In this document: in pieces, positions 29,594 through 38,074 of the stretch
Layout of the letters: each line of letters begins with the position of its first letter
How positions within the stretch are numbered: the stretch's first letter is position 1
DNA from: Cellulosimicrobium funkei
GTDB lineage: Bacteria > Actinomycetota > Actinomycetes > Actinomycetales > Cellulomonadaceae
Length of the DNA stretch: 64,000 nucleotides
Assembly: GCF_004519295.1 (NCBI RefSeq)
Contig: NZ_SOZH01000008.1
Coordinates: 1 to 64,000 of the forward strand
Reading direction: 5' to 3'
The notes under the pieces: model-generated
The model's input: only the letters and a program-made list of their open reading frames with translations
The model's database searches: none
Told to the model about the DNA's origin: nothing
Position numbers and translations under genes: made by a program

Positions 29594-31075
29594 TCAGGCC
29601 GGCGGGCGTCCCGCGCCCGCCGCCCGCAGCGCGTCGACGACGCGCGCGACGTCGGGCTCGCGCACGCGCGCCGTGCCGACGACCACGCCGTGCTCGGTCG
29701 GCTCGGCGCGCTCGACGCCCGTCCCGCTCAGGGGCTCGACGGGGACGTCGGCCGCGCGCAGCCCGTCGACCGCCACGTCCTCGGCCGCCGGGCCGGGGAG
29801 CGGGACGACGAGGTGGAGACCGGCCGCGACGCCCCCGACCGTGACGCCGGGCAGGGCCTCGCCGAGCGCGGCGAGCAGCGCGCGACGCCGCCGCTGGTAG
29901 ACGACCCGGGCCCGGCGCAGGTGCCGCTGGTACGCGCCGGAGCCGAGGAGCGCCGCGAGCGCCGCCTGCTCGGGGACGGACGTGCCGAGGTCGGCGTGGC
30001 GCTTGGCCTCGACGAGCGGCCCGACGACGCGCGGCGGCGCGACGACCCAGCCGAGCCGCAGCGCGGGCGACAGGAGCTTGGAGACGGAGCCGAGCAGCAC
30101 GACCCGCTCGGGGTCCAGGGGCTGCACCGACGCGACGGGCCGACGGTCGTAGCGCAGCTCGGCGTCGTAGTCGTCCTCGAGCACGAGGCGGTCCCCCGCG
30201 GCGGCCCACGCGAGCAGCGCACGACGGCGGGCCGGCGCGAGCACGACGCCGAGCGGGAACTGGTGCGCGGGCGTCACGAGCGCGGCGCGCGCGTCCTCGG
30301 GGAGCAGGTCGGTCCGGAGCCCGTCGGCGTCGACGGGCACGCCCGCGGGCCGGGTCCCCGCGTCGCGCAGGAGCTCGAGCGCGCCCCGCGACGACGGGTC
30401 CTCGACGGCGACCGTGACGGGCTCTGTCCCTGCCCCTGCCCCTGGCCCTGACCCCGGCGCGGGCGCCACCCGGCCCGCGGCGAGCAGCCGCGCGAGCAGC
30501 GCGAGCGCCTGGGCGACGCCGCTCACCACGACGACGTCGTGCGCGGTCACGTGCGCGCCACGGCTGCGGCGCAGGTGCTCCGCGAGCGCCTCGCGCAGCG
30601 CGGGCAGCCCCTGGGGGTCCGGGTAGCCGAGGTCGGCGTCCGCGAGCCCGCGGACGCCGTCGCGGACCGCGCGCGCCCAGGCCGCCCGGGGGAACAGCGC
30701 CGGGTCCGGGGTCCCGACGCTCACGGGCCGGGGGCCCGCCGTGCCGTACCCGGTGCTCCCGGCCCCCGGGCCCCGCGCGGGCGGTGCCCCTCGGAGGGAC
30801 GGCGCCGCGGGAAGCGCCGCGACGACCACGCCCGACCGCGGCCGGGACACGAGCAGCCCCTCGCCCACGAGCACGTCGACCGCCGTCGTCACCGTGCCGC
30901 GCGAGAGCCCGAGCGCGACGGCGGCGTCCCGGCCCGACGGCAGGACCGTTCCCGCCGCGACCCGCCCCTCGACGACGGCCGCGCGCAGGCCGTCCTGCAA
31001 CCAGCGGCCGACGTCGCGCGCGGGGCGCGGGCCGAGCACGAGCAGCAGGGCCTCGGGCGCGAGCCGGGTCGTCAT
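29594..31075 (-). CDS. MocR-family (GntR plus aminotransferase-like) regulator
   Basis: A 493-residue two-domain protein. Residues 10-80 form a GntR winged helix (VLPSGRDAAVALGLSRGTVTTA). The remainder is a fold-type I aminotransferase domain with the PLP-lysine motif SVSKLLSPALRLGW and EDDYDAELRYD. MocR proteins sense PLP with an amino acid-type ligand. It is transcribed divergently from an EamA exporter, the usual arrangement for a regulator and its target. Confidence 0.93.
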   Translation of the reverse strand: MTTRLAPEALLLVLGPRPARDVGRWLQDGLRAAVVEGRVAAGTVLPSGRDAAVALGLSRGTVTTAVDVLVGEGLLVSRPRSGVVVAALPAAPSLRGAPPARGPGAGSTGYGTAGPRPVSVGTPDPALFPRAAWARAVRDGVRGLADADLGYPDPQGLPALREALAEHLRRSRGAHVTAHDVVVVSGVAQALALLARLLAAGRVAPAPGSGPGAGAGTEPVTVAVEDPSSRGALELLRDAGTRPAGVPVDADGLRTDLLPEDARAALVTPAHQFPLGVVLAPARRRALLAWAAAGDRLVLEDDYDAELRYDRRPVASVQPLDPERVVLLGSVSKLLSPALRLGWVVAPPRVVGPLVEAKRHADLGTSVPEQAALAALLGSGAYQRHLRRARVVYQRRRRALLAALGEALPGVTVGGVAAGLHLVVPLPGPAAEDVAVDGLRAADVPVEPLSGTGVERAEPTEHGVVVGTARVREPDVARVVDALRAAGAGRPPA

Positions 31076-31135
31076 CTGGCCCAGTGAACCAGGCACGACC
31101 TGGCCCTGCACCCTGGTCCACGATGCTCCTACCGT
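31076..31135. promoter_or_regulatory. MocR/EamA divergent control region with CCAGG/CCTGG repeats
   Basis: The 66-bp gap holds CTGGCCCAG (31076-31084), an inverted pair CCAGG-N5-CCTGG (31089-31103), and CCTGG again (31112-31116). Repeated half-sites of this kind are typical of MocR operators. TACCGT (31130-31135) is 6 nt before the EamA ATG and is the likely -10 box of a leaderless transcript. Confidence 0.55.
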
Positions 31136-31141
31136 CGAGGC

Positions 31142-32071
31142 ATGACACCCGCACCCGAGCGTCCCGGCAGCCTGCGGACCGGCGACCTGCGCTGCGCCGC
31201 GGGCATGGCGATCGTCGGCTCGTCGTTCGTCGCGTCCGCGGCCCTCGCCGGGTTCCCGGTGCTGGGCGGCCAGGCCGCGCGCTACGCCGTCGCCGCGCTC
31301 GTCCTGCTCGCCGTCCTCGCCGTGCGCCGGGTCCCCTGGGTGCTCCCCTCGCCCCGCGCGCTCGGGCGCCTGACCGCGCTCGCTGCCACGGGGCTCGTCG
31401 GCTTCAGCGTCCTCGTCGTCGAGAGCGCGGGCCGCGCCGACCCGTCGCTCGTCGGGGCCGTCGTGGGCGCCTCGCCCGTCGTCCTCGCGGCCGCGGGCGC
31501 GCTGCGGGCCCGACGGCTCGCAGTCCGCACCCTCGCGGCCGCCGTCGTGGTGACCGCCGGGGTCGTGGTCGTCGAGGGCGGCGGCGCGGGCGACCCCGTC
31601 GGCGTCGCGCTCGCGCTCGGCGCGCTCGCGTGCGAGGTGTGCTTCTCGCTCCTCGCCGTCCCCCTCCTGCCGACGCTCGGCGCGCTGCGCGTCTCCGCCT
31701 ACGCGTGCGTCCTCGCCGTGCCGCAGCTCGCCGTGCTCGGGCTCGTGCGGCAGCAGGTGTCGGGGAGCCCGTTCCTCGCGGTGCCCGACGGCGCCGAGCT
31801 CGCCGCGCTCGCGTACCTCGCCGTCGTCGTCACGGCCGTCGCGTTCCTCCTCTGGTACTCCGGGCTCGCGACGATCGGGCCCGCGCGCGCCGGGCTGTTC
31901 GCGGGCCTGCTGCCCGTGGCAGCGCTCGTCGCGTCGGTCGTGCTCGGGTTCGAGGAGCCGACCGCGCGGTCGGTCGTCGGGACGCTCGTCGTGGGAGCGG
32001 GGCTCGTGCTCGGCCTCGCCCCGGCGCGCGCACGCCGCCCGCTCGCCCACCGGCTACCGTGGCGGGCGTGA
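31142..32071 (+). CDS. EamA-family (DMT) transporter
   Basis: A 309-residue protein with about ten membrane helices in two homologous EamA halves (roughly residues 15-140 and 155-295). VLGFEEPTARSVVGTLVVGAGLVL at the end is typical of the second half. Relatives export amino acids or other metabolites. Its stop overlaps the menB start, and a MocR regulator is divergent, so the substrate is probably linked to the MocR ligand. Confidence 0.9.
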   Translation: MTPAPERPGSLRTGDLRCAAGMAIVGSSFVASAALAGFPVLGGQAARYAVAALVLLAVLAVRRVPWVLPSPRALGRLTALAATGLVGFSVLVVESAGRADPSLVGAVVGASPVVLAAAGALRARRLAVRTLAAAVVVTAGVVVVEGGGAGDPVGVALALGALACEVCFSLLAVPLLPTLGALRVSAYACVLAVPQLAVLGLVRQQVSGSPFLAVPDGAELAALAYLAVVVTAVAFLLWYSGLATIGPARAGLFAGLLPVAALVASVVLGFEEPTARSVVGTLVVGAGLVLGLAPARARRPLAHRLPWRA

Positions 32072-33102
32072 GCAGCACCGACCCCACCCCCGCCGTGCCC
32101 GACGACGCGAGCCGCGCCCCCGCCGGCCGGGAGCACGCGCTCCCCCGCCAGGTCTCCGAGACGTTCGACCCCCGCGCCTGGCGCGAGGTCGACGGCTTCG
32201 AGGCGCTCACCGACCTCACCTACCACCGCGGCGTCGAGCGCGACGCCGACGGCGCCGTCGTGCGGGACCTGCCCGTGGTCCGCGTCGCGTTCGACCGGCC
32301 CGAGGTGCGCAACGCGTTCCGGCCCCACACCGTGGACGAGCTGTACCGCGTCCTCGACCACGCGCGCATGACGTCCGACGTCGGGACCGTGCTCCTCACG
32401 GGCAACGGGCCCTCGCCCAAGGACGGCGGGTGGGCGTTCTGCTCGGGCGGCGACCAGCGCATCCGCGGGCGCTCCGGCTACCAGTACACGACCGCGCCCG
32501 ACGGCGGCGGGGACGTGCACACGCGCGACGCCGTCGACCCGGGCCGCGCGGGGCGCCTGCACATCCTCGAGGTGCAGCGCCTCATCCGGACGATGCCGAA
32601 GGTCGTGGTCGCGGTCGTCAACGGCTGGGCCGCGGGCGGCGGGCACTCGCTGCACGTCGTCGCGGACCTGTCGATCGCGAGCCGCGAGCACGCGCGGTTC
32701 AAGCAGACCGACGCGAACGTCGGGTCGTTCGACGGGGGCTACGGCTCGGCGTACCTCGCGCGGCAGGTGGGCCAGAAGCGCGCGCGGGAGATCTTCTTCC
32801 TCGCGCGGGAGTACTCCGCGCAGGACGCGTTCGAGTGGGGCGCGGTCAACGAGGTCGCGGACCACGCGGACCTGGAGGCGCTCGCGATCGAGTACGCGCG
32901 CGTGATCGCGACGAAGTCGCCGCAGGCGATCCGGATGCTGAAGTTCGCGTTCAACCTCGCGGACGACGGACTCATGGGGCAGCAGGTCTTCGCGGGCGAG
33001 GCGACGCGGCTTGCGTACATGACGGACGAGGCCGTCGAGGGGCGCGACGCGTTCCTCGAGCGGCGCGACCCGGACTGGGGACGCTTCGGCTACGCGTTCT
33101 GA
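32068..33102 (+). CDS. menB: 1,4-Dihydroxy-2-naphthoyl-CoA synthase
   Basis: A 344-residue crotonase-family enzyme that cyclises o-succinylbenzoyl-CoA. Signature segments are RPEVRNAFRPHTVDELY, FCSGGDQRIRG in the oxyanion region, VNGWAAGGGHSLHVVADL, and FKQTDANVGSFDGGYGSAYLAR. The GTG at 32068 overlaps the EamA stop; TACCGT 7 nt upstream (32055-32060) suggests that menB also has its own leaderless transcript. The first 60 residues are a variable leader. Confidence 0.95.
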   Translation: MSSTDPTPAVPDDASRAPAGREHALPRQVSETFDPRAWREVDGFEALTDLTYHRGVERDADGAVVRDLPVVRVAFDRPEVRNAFRPHTVDELYRVLDHARMTSDVGTVLLTGNGPSPKDGGWAFCSGGDQRIRGRSGYQYTTAPDGGGDVHTRDAVDPGRAGRLHILEVQRLIRTMPKVVVAVVNGWAAGGGHSLHVVADLSIASREHARFKQTDANVGSFDGGYGSAYLARQVGQKRAREIFFLAREYSAQDAFEWGAVNEVADHADLEALAIEYARVIATKSPQAIRMLKFAFNLADDGLMGQQVFAGEATRLAYMTDEAVEGRDAFLERRDPDWGRFGYAF

Positions 33103-33112
33103 CGGCCGCGGC

Positions 33113-33370
33113 TCAGGAGCCGCCGACGAGGCTCGTCAGCATCTCGAGGAGGCCGCGGCCGACGAACGCCGCCGCGACGGCGAGGCCGAACAGGAGCCCG
33201 ACCGAGACGACGACCGGGACGGCCGATCGGGCGGCGCCCGGCTCGTCGTCGCGCGACGTGCGCGGCGCGTACGACGGCGGCAGCGAGGTGGGGGCCGGGC
33301 GCTGCGGGGTGCCCTCCGACGGGGTGCGGGGCTGGGACGGGTGGACGGGGTGCGGGACGACGGTTGCCAT
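33113..33370 (-). CDS. Small single-helix membrane protein, function unknown
   Basis: An 85-residue protein. The first 50 residues are Pro/Ser/Thr-rich and polar; residues 50-78 form one membrane helix (VPVVVSVGLLFGLAVAAAFVG). It is convergent with menB, with only 10 bp between the stops, so no separate terminator fits there. I do not recognise a family. Confidence 0.6.
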   Translation of the reverse strand: MATVVPHPVHPSQPRTPSEGTPQRPAPTSLPPSYAPRTSRDDEPGAARSAVPVVVSVGLLFGLAVAAAFVGRGLLEMLTSLVGGS

Positions 33371-33501
33371 GACTCCACGGTGCCGCCCGGGACCCCTGCC
33401 GCGCGTCGGCCCCGCGGCTCGACCTGCGCGGCGGACGGTCCCCCTCGGGGCGGAGCGGACGTACGCCGTGGGGAGGACGCCGTCCGCCCGACGGCGGAGG
33501 G

Positions 33502-34572
33502 TCAGCCCACCGTCCAGCTCCCGGACCCCGTGGGCACGAGCTCGATCCACGACGTGCCCGGCTCGAGCTCGACGGGTGCCCCGTCGGCGCCGCTGAGCAC
33601 GAGCGGGGCCTCGACGCCCTCCTTGGACCACGTCACCGCGACCTGCTTGCCACCGCTCGCGACGACGCCCTTGCCCGTCCCGACGAGCTGCGTCTCGGGG
33701 ACCGCCACCCCCGCCGGGTCCTTGAACCGCGTGTCCACCATCGTCGCGGCGAGCAGCACGACGTTCGTCGCCGACAGCCGCACCTCGTCCGCGGAGGCGG
33801 CCGGGCGGTCGCCCTCGCTGCGCACGTAGCGGCCCTCGCCGCCGTCCCACTCCCACACCGCGCGGCTCGCGTGCGTGAGACGCACGTCGAGCCGGGTCGC
33901 CGCGTCGCCCGCGACCGTCGCGGTCGCCGTCCCGGGCTCGCGGGCGAACACGAGCTGCGCGGGCGGCGGGGACGTGCGGTCGCCGTCGGCCTGGGCCCAG
34001 AACGCCTCCGGGCTGCCGTACACGTTGTGCGGGGCGCGCCGCGCGCGCGTGGTCGTGAAGCCGTCGTCGCCCTCGTCCATGACGACCGACTGGACGCCCG
34101 CGGCACCCAAGGCGTCGATGAACGGCTGCTGCCCGCCGGTGTACGCGAGGACGCCGTGCAGCGGCGCGACGATCGCCGGGTCCATGGGCCGCACCGAGCG
34201 GACGGGGCCCACGCTCTCGGGCACCTGCGAGTGGTAGACGGCGACGAAGCGCGTGATGCCGCCCTCGACGACCTCCTCCCACACGACGTCGGCCTGCTCG
34301 AGCCCCGTCTGCGGGCGCGCCTGGGGCGCGTTCTCGATCTTCACCGCGAGCGCCGGCCGGTCCGCGACCTCGTCGGCCGCGACGCCCGTGAGCGGCCACA
34401 CGAGGGGGACGTCCGGCGTCGGGGGCACCTCCTTGGTGCCCGACACGTCGGGCTCGACCGTCGTGGTGCTCGGCGCCGTCGGCTCGCCCGCGCACCCGGC
34501 GAGCGCGACCACCGCCGCCACCACGACCGCGGCGAGCGCGCTCCCCCGGACTCCTCGTCCCGTCCTCGTCAC
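33502..34572 (-). CDS. DUF3048 lipoprotein (YerB-like)
   Basis: A 356-residue protein from the GTG at 34572. An N-terminal signal peptide ends in the lipobox LAGC (about residues 24-27), so it should be a lipid-anchored surface protein. DUF3048 features follow: PALAVKIENAPQARPQTGLEQADVV, VAVYHSQVPESVGPVRSVRPMD and DEGDDGFTTTRARRAPHNVY. The family function is not established. It is divergent from menE. Confidence 0.87.
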   Translation of the reverse strand: MTRTGRGVRGSALAAVVVAAVVALAGCAGEPTAPSTTTVEPDVSGTKEVPPTPDVPLVWPLTGVAADEVADRPALAVKIENAPQARPQTGLEQADVVWEEVVEGGITRFVAVYHSQVPESVGPVRSVRPMDPAIVAPLHGVLAYTGGQQPFIDALGAAGVQSVVMDEGDDGFTTTRARRAPHNVYGSPEAFWAQADGDRTSPPPAQLVFAREPGTATATVAGDAATRLDVRLTHASRAVWEWDGGEGRYVRSEGDRPAASADEVRLSATNVVLLAATMVDTRFKDPAGVAVPETQLVGTGKGVVASGGKQVAVTWSKEGVEAPLVLSGADGAPVELEPGTSWIELVPTGSGSWTVG

Positions 34573-34655
34573 CCTCGACCTCCCGACGGCCCGGGGCCCC
34601 TGCCCGTGCCGGCACCACGACGGACCTGTGTCCTCGGCCACGGTACGACCCGACC

Positions 34656-34661
34656 TAGGCT
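34656..34661 (+). promoter_or_regulatory. -10 box of leaderless menE
   Basis: TAGGCT is followed by exactly 6 nt and then the GTG of menE, so the transcription start and start codon coincide. No Shine-Dalgarno sequence is present. Confidence 0.6.
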
Positions 34662-34667
34662 GATCCG

Positions 34668-35963
34668 GTGAACCGCGCCGTCGTCCCCGCCGATCTGGAC
34701 GCCCTCGTCGCGGCGGTCGGGGCCGCGCTCGACGGCGACGGCCCGCCCGTCGCGCCCGTCCCGCTGCTCCCCCGCCCCCAGGGGTCCGGGCCGACCTCGG
34801 GCGACGTGCCCGCGGGCACCGCGCTCGTGCTGCGCACGTCGGGCTCGACGGGCGCGCCCCGGGAGGTGCTGCTCGGCGCCGACGCCCTGCGCGCGTCGGG
34901 CGCCGCGACGCACGAGCGGCTGGGCGGCCCGGGGCACTGGCTCCTCACGCTGCCCCCGACGCACGTCGCGGGGGTGCAGGTCGTCGCGCGGGCCCACGCC
35001 GCGGGGCGGGGCCTCACGGTCGCGCCCGTGGGCGAGCCCTTCACCCCCGGCGGGTTCGCGGCGCTCGTCGCGCGCGCCCCGCGCGGCGAGCGGCGGTACG
35101 TCTCGCTCGTCCCGACCCAGCTCCACCGCCTCGTCGAGGCGGCCGACGCCGGGTCCGCCGACGGCACCGCGGGCCTCGACGCGCTCCGCTCGCTCGACGC
35201 CGTGCTCCTCGGCGGTGCCGCGACGCCGCCCGCGCTGCTGCGCCGCGCGCGGTCCGCGGGAGCGCGCGTCGTCACCACGTACGGCATGACGGAGACGTGC
35301 GGCGGCTGCGTGTACGACGGCGTCCCCCTCCCGGGCGCGCGCGTCCGGCTGGTCCCGGCGGGCGACGCCGAGGGCGAGGGGGCGGGCGTCGTCGAGCTCT
35401 CCGGCCCGTTCCTCGCGCACGGCTACCTCGGGGAGCCCGACGCGACCGCGGCCGCGTTCCGCACGGACGACGACGGCACGCGCTGGTTCCGCACGAGCGA
35501 CCTCGGGCGGCTCGACGGCCGCGCGGACGCGCTGGTGCTCGTCGTCCTCGGCCGCGCGGACGACGTGATCGTCTCGGGCGGCGTGAACGTCGCCCCGGCG
35601 GCTGTCGAGGCCGTGGTCGGCGAGGTCGCGGGCGTCGGGGAGGCGTGCGTCGTCGGGGTGCCGCACCCCGAGTGGGGCCAGGAGGTCGTCGCGGTCGTCA
35701 CGCTGGCGGGCGCGCAGCGCGACGACGGTGCCGCGTCGGGCACGGCGGGCACGGCGGGCACGGCGGGCGCCGGGGGCGTGACGAGCGCCCCGCCCGAGCT
35801 CGTCGCCGCCGTGCGGGGCCGCGTCGCGGATAGGCTGGAGCGGGCGGCCGCACCCCGCCGCGTGCTCGTCGTCCCGGACCTCCCCCGGCGCGGGCCCGGC
35901 AAGGTGGACCGCGCCGCGGTGGCCCGGATCGCCGTCGGGCACGGGCGCACCCCGCCCGGCTGA
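34668..35963 (+). CDS. menE: o-Succinylbenzoate-CoA ligase
   Basis: A 431-residue adenylate-forming enzyme activating o-succinylbenzoate to its CoA ester. LRTSGSTGAPREVLL is the ATP-binding P-loop motif, TTYGMTETCGGCVYDG the adenylate-site A5 motif, and DLGRLDG with the VIVSGGVNVAPAAVE segment the C-terminal lid. The lid contains an SGTAGTAGTAGAGG stretch encoded by a 9-bp tandem repeat. The lysine motif GPGKVDR is near the end. It is shorter than many acyl-CoA ligases but usual for actinobacterial MenE. Confidence 0.93.
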   Translation: MNRAVVPADLDALVAAVGAALDGDGPPVAPVPLLPRPQGSGPTSGDVPAGTALVLRTSGSTGAPREVLLGADALRASGAATHERLGGPGHWLLTLPPTHVAGVQVVARAHAAGRGLTVAPVGEPFTPGGFAALVARAPRGERRYVSLVPTQLHRLVEAADAGSADGTAGLDALRSLDAVLLGGAATPPALLRRARSAGARVVTTYGMTETCGGCVYDGVPLPGARVRLVPAGDAEGEGAGVVELSGPFLAHGYLGEPDATAAAFRTDDDGTRWFRTSDLGRLDGRADALVLVVLGRADDVIVSGGVNVAPAAVEAVVGEVAGVGEACVVGVPHPEWGQEVVAVVTLAGAQRDDGAASGTAGTAGTAGAGGVTSAPPELVAAVRGRVADRLERAAAPRRVLVVPDLPRRGPGKVDRAAVARIAVGHGRTPPG

Positions 35964-35989
35964 GCAGGCCGGACCACCCCGGGCACGAC

Positions 35990-36036
35990 CGAGCCGCACG
36001 ACCCGAGACGCACGACCGAGACGCACGACCGAGACG
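35990..36036 (+). repeat. 13-bp tandem repeats upstream of menA
   Basis: CGAGACGCACGAC occurs twice in tandem (36004-36016, 36017-36029), preceded by the variant CGAGCCGCACGAC (35990-36002) and followed by the partial CGAGACG. The repeat fills the 80-bp menE-menA gap just ahead of the GGAG ribosome site. It is probably slippage-derived, with no evident function. Confidence 0.7.
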
Positions 36037-36043
36037 GAGCACC

Positions 36044-36913
36044 ATGGCCAGCACCACCCAGTGGGTCGCGGGCGCACGCCCGCGCACCCTCCCTGCCGCC
36101 GCGACGCCCGTCATCGTGGGCTCCGGCGCCGCGGCCCAGGTGGACGGGTTCGCGTTCTGGCCCGCGCTGCTCGCCCTCGGGGTCGCGCTCGCGCTCCAGG
36201 TCGGCGTGAACTACGCCAACGACTACTCGGACGGCGTGCGCGGCACCGACCTCGACCGCGTCGGCCCGCTGCGGCTCACCGCGTCCGGGCTCGCGCGGCC
36301 CGCGCAGGTGCGCGCCGCGGCGTTCGCCGCGTTCGGCGTCGCGGGCGTCCTGGGGCTCGTCCTCTGCGCGGTCACGGGCCACTGGTGGCTCCTGGCGGTC
36401 GGCGCCGTCGCGATCCTCGCCGCCTGGTACTACACCGGCGGGCGCAACCCCTACGGCTACCGCGGCCTCGGCGAGGTCGGGGTGTTCGTGTTCTTCGGCC
36501 TCGTCGCGACGCTCGGCACCACGTACACGCAGGCCGGGGTCGTCACGTGGCCGTCCGCGGTCGGCGCGGTCGCCGTCGGGCTGCTCGCGTGCGCGATCCT
36601 CATGGTCAACAACATCCGCGACATCCCGACCGACGTCGTCGCGGGCAAGCGCACGCTCGCGGTGCGGCTCGGCGACTTCCGGGCGCGTCGCGCCTACGTC
36701 GCGATGATCTGGGTGCCGCTCCTGCTGGCGGTGGTGTGCGCGTTCGCGTCGCCGTGGGCGCTCGGCACGCTCGTGCTCCTGCTGCCCGCCGCGCTCCTCA
36801 CCGTCCCGGTGGTCGCGGGTGCGCGCGGTCCGCTGCTCGTCCCGGTGCTCGCGGGCACCGGCCTGTTCGAGCTCGGCTACGGCGTCCTGCTGGGGGTCGG
36901 GCTGGCGCTCTGA
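36044..36913 (+). CDS. menA: 1,4-Dihydroxy-2-naphthoate polyprenyltransferase
   Basis: A 289-residue UbiA-superfamily membrane enzyme with about eight to nine helices. Both aspartate-rich motifs are present: NYANDYSDGVRGTD (about residues 57-70) and NNIRDIPTDVVAGKRTLAVR. It attaches the polyprenyl chain to DHNA, giving demethylmenaquinone for MenG. GGAG lies 4 nt before the ATG. It follows menE by 80 bp and may be co-transcribed. Confidence 0.95.
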   Translation: MASTTQWVAGARPRTLPAAATPVIVGSGAAAQVDGFAFWPALLALGVALALQVGVNYANDYSDGVRGTDLDRVGPLRLTASGLARPAQVRAAAFAAFGVAGVLGLVLCAVTGHWWLLAVGAVAILAAWYYTGGRNPYGYRGLGEVGVFVFFGLVATLGTTYTQAGVVTWPSAVGAVAVGLLACAILMVNNIRDIPTDVVAGKRTLAVRLGDFRARRAYVAMIWVPLLLAVVCAFASPWALGTLVLLLPAALLTVPVVAGARGPLLVPVLAGTGLFELGYGVLLGVGLAL

Positions 36914-37004
36914 GCGCGGGCCCGCTCGGGGTCGGCGGGCTCTGCCCCGGCGGGGTCTGCGCGGGGGCGGGCCCGGCCGGGCCGGCTCCGGCGCCCCCGG
37001 TCGG

Positions 37005-37373
37005 TCAGCGCGCCGGGGAGGCGCCCGGGCGGCCGGTCGCGTCGGCCTCGGGGCTGGACGTCCTGTCCACCGCGGCGGGGCCCGCGGACCCGGCGGCAGC
37101 AGCGGCGCCGTCGACGGCCGCGTCCTCGGCCGCCGCGTCGTCCTCGATCTCCCGGGAGAACCGCTCGCCCGTGCGGGCGCGGTGCTCGGCCCGGGCGGCG
37201 AGGTAGCGCGAGGCCGCCTCGCGGGGCTTGCTCAGCGTCAGGTACGACAGCATGAGCGCGACGGCGGCCGCGACGAGCACGAGCAGCCAGCCGCGCAGGC
37301 CGGCGAACCAGAGGGCGCCGAGCGCCACCGCGAAGAGGAGCAGACGCAGGACGGAGTAGACGACGACAGGCAC
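37005..37373 (-). CDS. DUF4229 small membrane protein
   Basis: A 122-residue protein from the GTG at 37373. Two membrane helices lie near residues 3-22 and 26-46, followed by the basic YLTLSKPREAASRYLAARAE stretch typical of actinobacterial DUF4229 proteins and an acidic Ala-rich tail. TACCCT is exactly 6 nt upstream (37385-37380 on the minus strand), so the transcript is probably leaderless. Function is unknown. Confidence 0.85.
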   Translation of the reverse strand: MPVVVYSVLRLLLFAVALGALWFAGLRGWLLVLVAAAVALMLSYLTLSKPREAASRYLAARAEHRARTGERFSREIEDDAAAEDAAVDGAAAAAGSAGPAAVDRTSSPEADATGRPGASPAR

Positions 37374-37379
37374 GACTCC

Positions 37380-37398
37380 AGGGTACGGCCCGTAGGCT
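37380..37398. promoter_or_regulatory. Overlapping divergent -10 boxes
   Basis: TACCCT on the minus strand (37385-37380) serves the DUF4229 gene and TAGGCT on the plus strand (37393-37398) the PLDc_N gene. Each is followed by exactly 6 nt and a start codon. The two boxes are 7 bp apart, so the two promoters must compete for polymerase. Confidence 0.6.
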
Positions 37399-37404
37399 GG
37401 AGCC

Positions 37405-37869
37405 ATGCTCCGCGTCCTGCTCCCGCTGCTCGCCGTCGGTCTCGCCATCTACGCGCTCGTCGACCTCGCCTCGAGCGACGAGGAGGAGCGCGGCGGCATC
37501 CCCAAGGGGCTGTGGGTCGTGCTCATCATCCTCCTGCCGCTCCTCGGCCCCATCGCGTGGATCCTCGTCAAGCGCTCGGCGTCGCGGTCCGGCGCGCGCT
37601 CCCGCCCCGCCGGCCGCCCCGGTCCCGGCTCGGCCGCCGGGGGCGCGCGGCGTCGTCGCAACGCGCCCGTCGCGCCCGACGACGACCCGGAATTCCTCTG
37701 GCGGCTGGAGCAGCAGCAGCGCCGCCAGGCACGCGACGACTCCCCGGCGCCCGCCGACGACGCTCCGGCCACGGACGCGACGCCCGGGGACGAGCGCACC
37801 GACGACGGCGACGCGCGCCGCCCCGGCGCGAGCAACCCCTCGGAGGACGGCGACGACGCGACGCGCTGA
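37405..37869 (+). CDS. PLDc_N-type membrane protein
   Basis: A 154-residue protein. The N-terminus carries two membrane helices (about residues 2-21 and 37-57) with the VDLASSDEEERGGIPKGLWV loop, which matches the phospholipase D N-terminal-like (PLDc_N) membrane domain. No catalytic PLD domain follows, only a polar Arg/Asp-rich tail containing FLWRLEQQQRRQ. Function is unknown. Confidence 0.85.
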   Translation: MLRVLLPLLAVGLAIYALVDLASSDEEERGGIPKGLWVVLIILLPLLGPIAWILVKRSASRSGARSRPAGRPGPGSAAGGARRRRNAPVAPDDDPEFLWRLEQQQRRQARDDSPAPADDAPATDATPGDERTDDGDARRPGASNPSEDGDDATR

Positions 37870-37904
37870 GGCGTCTGGCGCGACCTGAGGGCTCCCGCCA
37901 CGAC

Positions 37905-37980
37905 GAGGCTCGCACCACCGGGTCCGCGACACCACGCGCCTCGCACCACCCCGCCCGCAGCAGCACGAAGGCTCGCGCCA
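37905..37980. repeat. Degenerate CTCGCACCACC repeats
   Basis: CTCGCACCACC occurs near 37909 and 37941, with a CTCGCGCCACC variant near 37972, between the PLDc_N gene and its terminator. The spacing is uneven (about 31-32 bp). I see no reading frame or known element. Confidence 0.45.
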
Positions 37981-38000
37981 CCCCGCCCTCGGCATGACAC

Positions 38001-38037
38001 AAGGGGGCCGCCGTCCGGATCGGACGGCGGCCCCCTT
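38001..38037. terminator. 17-bp perfect hairpin between PLDc_N gene and ccsB
   Basis: AAGGGGGCCGCCGTCCG pairs perfectly with CGGACGGCGGCCCCCTT around GAT. It separates two convergent genes and has A/T-ended arms on both strands, so it can act bidirectionally. Confidence 0.88.
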
Positions 38038-38074
38038 CGTCGTGCGGCGCCGTGGTGTGCTGCACGGCGGCCGG

